64,000 nucleotides of DNA, taken from the NCBI GenBank assembly GCA_004352715.1, contig SCFE01000110.1:313063-377062 (forward strand), in the 5' to 3' direction. Below the pieces are notes generated by a model. It was given only the letters and a program-made list of their open reading frames with translations, made no database searches and was not told the origin of the DNA. The stretch's first letter is position 1. The number at the start of each line of letters is the position of its first letter. The position numbers and the translations under genes are program-made. This DNA is from Hofstenia miamia. Its lineage: Eukaryota; Xenacoelomorpha; Acoela. Shown piece by piece: positions 62,901 through 64,000 of the stretch.

Positions 62901-64000
62901 GTAAAAATCATGTAACTGCCTTTACCCAGTTAAATATCCAACTGACACAGATAGATATCCGTATAGAACTTTTACATATCTCAATAAGGTATTTAATTTT
63001 CCATGCTTTCGAATAAGAATTTTTAATCAACATCAGACCTGGTTTTTACATGGATCTATTGTGAAATTCTATTTTCATCCAAACACATGATATGCAAGTG
63101 TAGCATTTGGAAAATCATACTGCATTGGAAAATAAGTTTTTCTAGTTCAATAGGTAATCAAAGTTGCATCATCAATATGGTGGAAGCAGTGTTCGAACCG
63201 GGCCGTGCTCGTGCCGCATTAAAATACGTATAGAAAATTTTGTTATTTTGAATTTCTAAATCTATTAATTTGCATATTAAAATCATCGAAAGCTTTTGTT
63301 TCTAGAACAATTAAAGTATTAAAAATATTTGTGCCCAAAAACATTTCATTCCTTGGATTTAATCTAAGATGCCTTCTTCATTCATTGAAAAATTAATGAT
63401 TTTCGTGCCGTGCCTGACTCGTGCTTAAATTTTTTTAAATTTCGTGCAGTGTCGTGCTCGGGCCCCACTACTATGTACTTTCGTGCCGTGCTTGTGCCGA
63501 AAAATCAAGACACGGTTCCAAAAGTGAGGGGAAGATCAGTTTTATTATTAAACTTATCTAATGGTTGTTGTAATCATTACTGCAACTCTTTCTGCAACCT
63601 GAGCGATTGATTTATCAATATTGGTCTATTTGGAAATTTGAGTTTCTTATTCGAAACTATAAAAGTCTTTTTCGTATATCTATCTCTTAGTCGGATATTT
63701 TAGAATTCATCTACTGTAGATTAGGGTACTGTGGAACCATTCAGTCTCATAGAACGGGGACTTTTGGCTAGAATAGAAGTTATGGCGTGGGACTGAGTCT
63801 AATAATATCCTGATCCCTACTGTAGATCTGGAGTATTGTATTTAACGGAATACAATATTTTGTTTTGTGCTTTCATATTAATCCAAAATAAACGTTTTGT
63901 GCTTGCGTTATTATGCTTGTGATTTTTGCCTAAGATTTTGATGATTTATTTTTTTAACTTTTTAGAATCATTTGCGTGGAAGAATCACTTTTAAAATCAA
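15235..64000 (+). CDS. CASK: CASK/Caki/lin-2 scaffold pseudokinase, 16 exons, 3' part beyond window
   Basis: The sixteen spliced exons encode about 574 residues of CASK, a cytoplasmic membrane-associated guanylate kinase that links adhesion proteins such as neurexin and syndecan to the Lin-7/Veli-Mint complex at junctions and synapses. Visible in order: CaM-kinase-like domain (residues about 9-275) with Gly-rich loop GTGPFSEV, lysine in FAVK (40), HRD (138-140) and GFG (161-163) instead of DFG; CaM-binding/autoinhibitory segment [16 protein letters not shown]; two L27 domains (exons 11-13); and a PDZ domain (exons 14-16). SH3 and guanylate kinase domains lie past 64000; vertebrate CASK is about 920 residues. 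All introns are GT-AG and the frame is continuous except for frameshifts in exons 7 and 15, which I read as probable consensus errors. The start is chosen because [18 protein letters not shown] aligns with the family N-terminus. It is the only host gene in the window. Confidence 0.96.
16071..16499. mobile_element. Short element with perfect 17-bp terminal inverted repeats
   Basis: AGTTGTACTATGGGAAT at 16071-16087 is perfectly inverted at 16483-16499. The 429-base interval has no coding frame, as expected of a MITE. A related word occurs at 16624 (TCAGTTGTATACTTTGGGAA), and TACAACTGACGG after the right end recurs at 18334-18345, so this may be one end region of a larger nested family. No clear target-site duplication is seen. 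Confidence 0.55.
16728..17568 (+). mobile_element. Tc1/mariner-type DNA transposon, decayed, flanked by TA
   Basis: The ends CAGGGTGATCATGAAGT (16728-16744) and ACTTCTTGATCACCATG (17552-17568) are inverted repeats with two mismatches, flanked on both sides by TA, the Tc1/mariner target duplication. The interior contains broken transposase coding: a helix-turn-helix-like stretch with [16 protein letters not shown] near 16900 and [16 protein letters not shown] near 17130-17170, resembling the block after the second catalytic Asp of mariner-like transposases. Several stops and frameshifts make it inactive. At 841 bases it is shorter than a complete element (about 1.3 kb), so internal sequence has been lost. 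Confidence 0.75.
17676..18174 (+). other. Two overlapping open frames of unknown nature in intron 1
   Basis: A 125-codon frame (17676-18053) overlaps an 85-codon frame (17915-18172) that ends in a hydrophilic, Lys/Asn/Ser-rich sequence ([16 protein letters not shown]). Neither resembles a family I know. The second has a protein-like composition unusual for AT-rich intron DNA, so the stretch may be a frameshifted remnant of a transposon gene lying between TACAACTGACGG-type words at 16624 and 18334. The evidence is weak. Confidence 0.25.
18459..19006 (+). mobile_element. Penelope-like element 3' fragment with GIY-YIG endonuclease
   Basis: A frame ending at TAA about 18872 encodes SLVYKY[20 protein letters not shown] followed by [10 protein letters not shown] near 18690-18710, the signature of the GIY-YIG nuclease at the C-terminus of Penelope-like retroelements. 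The conserved Tyr-Ile-Gly and a downstream Arg/Glu are present; a TAA interrupts the frame upstream at about 18629. The reverse transcriptase is absent, so this is a 5'-truncated copy. The fragment sits between two (TA)n tracts (18426-18458 and 19007-19043), suggesting insertion into a TA microsatellite. Its 3' end contains a hammerhead-like motif, listed separately. Confidence 0.75.
18948..18975 (+). ncRNA. Hammerhead-ribozyme-like core at the Penelope 3' end
   Basis: CTGATGA (18948-18954) and GAAA (18972-18975) are joined by a stem GGCT/AGCC (18956-18959 with 68-71) closed by an AT-rich loop, the order of the conserved hammerhead core. Hammerheads are known in Penelope-like terminal repeats. 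One extra A (18955) lies between the CTGATGA box and the stem, and I could not find a convincing stem III with a UH cleavage site, so this copy may be inactive or only hammerhead-related. Confidence 0.4.
19007..19043. repeat. (TA)n microsatellite after the Penelope fragment
   Basis: About 18 uninterrupted TA units begin where the Penelope-like 3' end stops. The matching tract before the fragment, at 18426-18458, is interrupted. Confidence 0.95.
20881..21950 (-). pseudogene. piggyBac-type transposase remnant, minus strand
   Basis: From right to left: [19 protein letters not shown] (about 21895-21838) with the piggyBac catalytic context, a frameshifted centre with [17 protein letters not shown] (about 21640), then [18 protein letters not shown] (about 21370-21320) and [18 protein letters not shown], classic piggyBac blocks. 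A second frame starts near 21309 and carries the C-terminal Cys-rich tail containing [13 protein letters not shown]. At least two stops and two frame changes are present. No TTAA-flanked ends were found. Confidence 0.85.
22304..23037 (+). pseudogene. Second piggyBac-derived transposase fragment (copy 1 of 2)
   Basis: A plus-strand frame at 22500-22884 encodes [32 protein letters not shown] and [14 protein letters not shown], matching the C-terminal part of piggyBac-derived transposases (the FMGGVD-DR block). The N-terminal half is missing or frameshifted. The whole segment is repeated almost identically 735 bases downstream across a single N at 23038. Its sequence differs clearly from the minus-strand remnant at 20881-21950, so it is a different subfamily. 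Confidence 0.7.
23039..23954 (+). pseudogene. Second piggyBac-derived fragment (copy 2, after single-N join)
   Basis: It repeats 22304-23037 with only isolated changes (for example CTAATTATT versus CTATTTATT in the coding part) and about 200 extra bases between roughly 23636 and 23849, where copy 1 has a short AT-rich stretch. It begins at the base following the lone N at 23038. I regard it as the other allele or an unmerged contig overlap rather than a genuine tandem copy. Confidence 0.75.
25243..25260. other. Exact match to Tn5/Nextera mosaic-end sequence (probable library artefact)
   Basis: GATGTGTATAAGAGACAG is 18 of the 19 bases of the hyperactive Tn5 mosaic end used in tagmentation and mate-pair libraries. 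It lies in otherwise featureless intron 1 DNA. An exact chance match in a 64 kb window on two strands has a probability of about 2 in a million. The join of flanking sequence here may therefore be chimeric. Confidence 0.85.
28089..28522. repeat. (TA)n microsatellite containing a 370-N gap (28120-28489)
   Basis: TA repeats occur on both sides of the gap (28089-28119 and 28490-28521), so the missing sequence is probably more of the same tract. The gap length is not the 1000-N default and was presumably estimated from read pairs. Confidence 0.9.
29075..29109. repeat. (TA)n microsatellite
   Basis: About 17 uninterrupted TA units in intron 1, with unremarkable AT-rich sequence on either side. Confidence 0.95.
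31395..31482. repeat. Tandem duplication of a 46-bp AT-rich unit
   Basis: ACATTTTAAATATATATTTA and the following 26 bases at 31395-31440 are repeated at 31441-31482 with one substitution before the end. There are only two copies. Confidence 0.85.
33351..33649. repeat. (TA)n microsatellite containing a 260-N gap (33382-33641)
   Basis: AT repeats abut the gap on the left (33351-33381) and a short TATATA remnant follows it, so the gap probably spans an unresolved microsatellite. Confidence 0.9.
35293..35321. repeat. (AT)n microsatellite just upstream of CASK exon 2
   Basis: About 14 AT units ending some 40 bases before the exon 2 acceptor, in the expected branch-point and polypyrimidine region, although the sequence nearest the acceptor (TAAATTTTAG) looks normal. 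Confidence 0.95.
35361..35473 (+). CDS. CASK: CASK exon 2 (Gly-rich loop, ATP-site lysine)
   Basis: After completing the exon 1 codon it encodes [20 protein letters not shown] followed by Lys40, then [16 protein letters not shown]; the donor is GTATTT. It supplies the end of the glycine-rich loop and the nucleotide-binding lysine. It ends one base into the Asp codon completed by exon 3. Confidence 0.96.
37316..37343 (+). mobile_element. Possible Helitron 3' terminus
   Basis: A perfect 6-bp hairpin CCCGTG/CACGGG with a five-base CATAA loop is followed seven bases later by CTAG and then T, the layout of Helitron 3' ends (hairpin, then CTRR, inserted before T). No 5' TC end or Rep/helicase coding was found, so any element is non-autonomous and its extent unknown. 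Confidence 0.4.
38045..38800 (+). pseudogene. Tc1-like transposase fossil
   Basis: Broken plus-strand coding resembles a Tc1/mariner transposase: [15 protein letters not shown] near 38115-38160 (the GRPRK-type linker), [11 protein letters not shown] near 38410-38450 (context of the first catalytic Asp), GRLYIVDGA near 38560 and [16 protein letters not shown] at 38749-38796, corresponding to the usual P-NSPD-NPIE block with the catalytic Glu lost. Multiple stops and frame changes are present. Terminal inverted repeats were not found. It is unrelated in sequence to the mariner element at 16728. Confidence 0.7.
40523..40628 (+). CDS. CASK: CASK exon 3 (helix C, hinge)
   Basis: It encodes [20 protein letters not shown], then [14 protein letters not shown] and two bases of the next Phe codon; the donor is GTAAGT. 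The helix C glutamate (in KREAS) that pairs with Lys40 is kept. The residues are nearly identical to other CASK proteins. Confidence 0.97.
40629..43024 (+). other. CASK intron 3
   Basis: 2.4 kb of AT-rich sequence. No transposon, RNA gene or extra exon was recognised on either strand. Confidence 0.85.
43025..43102 (+). CDS. CASK: CASK exon 4 (kinase helices D-E)
   Basis: It completes Phe and encodes [20 protein letters not shown], then SESVA; the donor is GTAAGT. MDGADLC and VKRA-AGFVYSE are family-specific. Confidence 0.97.
43103..43785 (+). other. CASK intron 4
   Basis: 683 bases of AT-rich intron without recognisable features. Confidence 0.9.
43786..43858 (+). CDS. CASK: CASK exon 5 (HRD catalytic loop)
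   Basis: It encodes [20 protein letters not shown] followed by RDLK, and ends exactly after Lys142 with donor GTGAGT. HRD is at residues 138-140. The open frame continues into the intron, which is not coding: the exon 6 join restores family sequence. Confidence 0.97.
43959..44061 (+). CDS. CASK: CASK exon 6 (GFG pseudo-activation motif)
   Basis: It encodes [20 protein letters not shown], then [14 protein letters not shown]. Two hallmarks of the CASK pseudokinase are present: Cys145 in place of the Mg-binding Asn of the catalytic loop, and GFG (161-163) in place of DFG. The residue after HRDLK is Thr143, where vertebrate CASK and CaM kinases have Pro. The donor is GTATGA. Confidence 0.96.
44062..47190 (+). 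other. CASK intron 6
   Basis: 3.1 kb of AT-rich sequence containing one short hAT-like element (46000-46271). At 45174 TATAGGGTTTCCACAAAGTC resembles a mariner end, but no partner end was found. The remainder is featureless. Small ORFs at 44119-44322, 45490-45693 and 46367-46582 look random. Confidence 0.8.
46000..46271. mobile_element. hAT-like short non-autonomous element (272 bp)
   Basis: CAGAGTTGTCAACGAGC at the left is inverted at the right end with one mismatch (16 of 17). Subterminal GAGCCGAGC-type words recur inside. The ends begin with CAG, as in hAT elements, and the flanks (TCTAAATC and CCTAGATT) could be a decayed 8-bp target duplication (5 of 8). There is no coding capacity. Confidence 0.6.
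47191..47368 (+). CDS. CASK: CASK exon 7 (kinase C-lobe), with a frameshift near 47296-47300
   Basis: It encodes [36 protein letters not shown], then the frame breaks in a run of five T at 47296-47300. After it, the frame giving [20 protein letters not shown] continues to the donor GTAAGT. The observed length (178) leaves the wrong phase; a net change of -2 or +1 base in the T run would restore the phase and the exon 8 join. Since everything else is intact I think a consensus error is likely, but a real allele cannot be excluded. Confidence 0.93.
47369..51276 (+). other. CASK intron 7
   Basis: 3.9 kb. Two small islands of higher GC stand out: 48275-48345 and 49775-49832; the second is flanked by AG and GT like an exon. 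A 93-codon minus-strand frame at 48532-48813 ends in an Arg-rich tail, lacks an ATG start and matches nothing I know. The rest is featureless AT-rich sequence. Confidence 0.75.
51277..51399 (+). CDS. CASK: CASK exon 8 (kinase C-terminal helices)
   Basis: Forty-one codons in phase 0: [40 protein letters not shown] and Lys; the donor is GTTAGT. HPWLK is the typical end of CaM-kinase catalytic domains. The initial ATG here is an internal methionine. Confidence 0.97.
51400..53874 (+). other. CASK intron 8
   Basis: 2.5 kb of AT-rich intron. It contains a 300-bp element with inverted ends at 53508-53807 close to exon 9; no other feature is recognised in 51400-53500. Confidence 0.85.
53508..53807. 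mobile_element. Short element with 14-bp inverted ends next to exon 9
   Basis: CTTTACGGACGGCA (53510-53523) is perfectly inverted at 53790-53803. The outer bases CCC on the left and a G-rich right end resemble piggyBac-type termini, but the flanks are not clear TTAA. The interior is non-coding. The right end lies about 70 bases before the exon 9 acceptor. Confidence 0.55.
53875..53958 (+). CDS. CASK: CASK exon 9 (CaM-binding/autoinhibitory segment)
   Basis: Twenty-eight codons in phase 0: [20 protein letters not shown] then FNSRRKLK; the donor is GTGAAC. HLxETV-xLxxFNxRRKLK is the conserved CASK linker that with GAVLAAV of exon 10 forms the calmodulin-binding helix. A shadow frame runs on past the donor and is not real. 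Confidence 0.96.
53959..57143 (+). other. CASK intron 9
   Basis: 3.2 kb of AT-rich intron with a (TA)n tract at 56929-56961. Open frames on both strands here (for example 55301-55582 minus) have no recognisable similarity and random-looking composition. Confidence 0.85.
56929..56961. repeat. (TA)n microsatellite
   Basis: About 16 TA units in intron 9, roughly 180 bases before exon 10. Confidence 0.95.
57144..57258 (+). CDS. CASK: CASK exon 10 (end of CaM-binding region, linker)
   Basis: It encodes [20 protein letters not shown], then [18 protein letters not shown] and one base of Gly; the donor is [17 protein letters not shown] is diagnostic; the following segment differs from vertebrates, as expected of the variable linker before L27. 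Confidence 0.96.
57259..58879 (+). other. CASK intron 10
   Basis: 1.6 kb AT-rich intron; no element recognised. Small frames such as 57907-58110 minus look random. Confidence 0.85.
58880..59001 (+). CDS. CASK: CASK exon 11 (first L27 domain)
   Basis: It encodes [20 protein letters not shown], then [20 protein letters not shown]; the donor is [14 protein letters not shown]-xLTDC-xKDxDFL is the N-terminal L27, which in other CASK proteins binds SAP97/Dlg. Confidence 0.97.
59081..59245 (+). CDS. CASK: CASK exon 12 (L27 linker and second L27 start)
   Basis: Fifty-five codons in phase 0: [40 protein letters not shown], then [15 protein letters not shown]; the donor is GTACGT. The VLEEI helix begins the second L27, which binds Lin-7/Veli in known CASK proteins. 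Confidence 0.96.
59246..59787 (+). other. CASK intron 12
   Basis: 542 bases of AT-rich intron; the short ORF running on from exon 12 is not coding. Nothing else is seen. Confidence 0.9.
59788..59957 (+). CDS. CASK: CASK exon 13 (end of second L27, linker to PDZ)
   Basis: It encodes [40 protein letters not shown], then [16 protein letters not shown] and two bases of Arg; the donor is GTATTA. THDVV-HEVY and VTPPP are conserved. The His/Met/Gly-rich linker is lineage-specific. Confidence 0.96.
59958..60639 (+). other. CASK intron 13, with a repeat across a single-N join
   Basis: About 60 bases at 59991-60050 recur at 60290-60350 immediately after a lone N at 60289. The segment before the N (about 60180-60288) has a TTCATCAGAGC-type motif, on the minus strand CTGATGA, recalling Penelope-like tails, but it lacks the matching GAAA box. 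Confidence 0.75.
60640..60755 (+). CDS. CASK: CASK exon 14 (PDZ, carboxylate-binding loop)
   Basis: It encodes [20 protein letters not shown], then [18 protein letters not shown]; the donor is GTAATT. EPMGIT is the PDZ carboxylate-binding loop. [13 protein letters not shown] is the CASK signature following it. A shadow frame opening at 60515 was ignored because the acceptor at 60639 fits family sequence. Confidence 0.97.
60756..62078 (+). other. CASK intron 14
   Basis: 1.3 kb. It contains a possible transposon of about 700 bases with imperfect inverted ends at 61042-61740, described separately. Confidence 0.8.
61042..61740. mobile_element. Possible element with imperfect inverted ends
   Basis: TGTAGGGTGAGGTGAGGTAT on the left resembles the inverse of the right end (TACCTCATCTTCCCCTACA), and GGGATAGT occurs next to both in inverted form; similarity over about 32 bases is roughly 75%. 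A CCACATGTGGGGCAAAATGG word lies inside. No coding frame is present. Family unknown. Confidence 0.35.
62079..62163 (+). CDS. CASK: CASK exon 15 (PDZ core), with a one-base deletion near 62098-62101
   Basis: It encodes ATLHVGDE, then the frame breaks: GATGAATTAAGG is one A short of the expected GATGAAATTAAGG. After it, the frame giving [20 protein letters not shown] followed by Leu leads to the donor GTAAGT and joins exon 16 in phase. As read, a stop arises soon after. The rest of the exon and both splice sites are normal, so a consensus error in an A run is my preferred explanation. Confidence 0.93.
62164..63965 (+). other. CASK intron 15
   Basis: 1.8 kb AT-rich intron. It holds a hAT-like short element at 63187-63526. 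Near 63705-63835 the word CTACTGTAGAT occurs twice, possibly the ends of a very small inverted-repeat element; nothing else is recognised. Confidence 0.8.
63187..63526. mobile_element. hAT-like short non-autonomous element (340 bp)
   Basis: The left end CAGTGTTCGAACCGGGCC and the inverse of the right end (CACGGTTCCAAAAGTG) match at about 13 of 18 positions. Subterminal CGTGCCGTGC/GTGCTCGTGCC words recur at both ends, as in hAT elements. Flanks GGTGGAAG and AGGGGAAG could be a decayed 8-bp target duplication (6 of 8). A 66-codon frame inside is random. Confidence 0.55.
63966..64000 (+). CDS. CASK: CASK exon 16 (end of PDZ, continues past window)
   Basis: After the acceptor TTTTTAG the frame reads [11 protein letters not shown], matching the last strand of the CASK PDZ domain (RGSITFKI in vertebrates). 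The exon runs off the window; the SH3, hook and guanylate kinase parts should follow. Confidence 0.93.

Overview
This is an AT-rich (about 30% GC by eye), intron-rich animal genomic window. It is dominated by the 5' two thirds of one host gene: an orthologue of CASK (Drosophila Caki, C. elegans lin-2), the membrane-associated guanylate kinase scaffold that carries a CaM-kinase-like pseudokinase. Sixteen plus-strand coding exons, all with GT-AG borders, run from the start codon at 15235 to the end of the window. They encode about 574 residues: pseudokinase domain, CaM-binding/autoinhibitory segment, two L27 domains and the PDZ domain. The SH3 and guanylate kinase modules must lie downstream. 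The protein looks arthropod-like, for example [11 protein letters not shown] at the PDZ start as I recall from insects. The low GC, roughly 20 kb first intron, many (TA)n tracts and mixed transposons would suit a crustacean such as an isopod, but that placement is a guess.

Layout. 1-1827: three closely spaced, intronless minus-strand ORFs of unknown function, richer in GC than the rest; this compact arrangement looks virus-like. 2828-4360: AT-rich, no gene seen. 5361-10273: two decayed Ty3/gypsy pol copies facing opposite ways (minus copy 5361-7470, plus copy 8471-10273) around a 1 kb gap. About 11640-14290: a decayed minus-strand non-LTR retrotransposon of CR1/Jockey type. 14291-15234: presumed CASK upstream region. 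15235-64000: CASK, whose introns hold a Tc1/mariner element with recognisable ends, a Penelope-like 3' fragment with a GIY-YIG domain and a hammerhead-like motif, two piggyBac remnants, a Tc1-like fossil, a possible Helitron 3' end and several short elements with terminal inverted repeats.

Assembly quality matters here. There are four 1000-N gaps, gaps of 370 and 260 N next to (TA)n tracts, a 21-N gap and two single-N joins. The 21-N gap and both single-N joins are flanked by repeated sequence, as when overlapping or allelic contigs are not merged. An exact 18-base match to the Tn5/Nextera mosaic end lies at 25243-25260 in intron 1. Two CASK exons (7 and 15) carry frameshifts at short homopolymers although the flanking frame and all splice sites are intact, so consensus error is the simplest explanation.

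No operon-like or defence system is visible. The most unusual items are the unidentified gene block at the left edge, the hammerhead-like motif at the Penelope 3' end, the matching defects in the two gypsy copies, and the CASK kinase-domain details.
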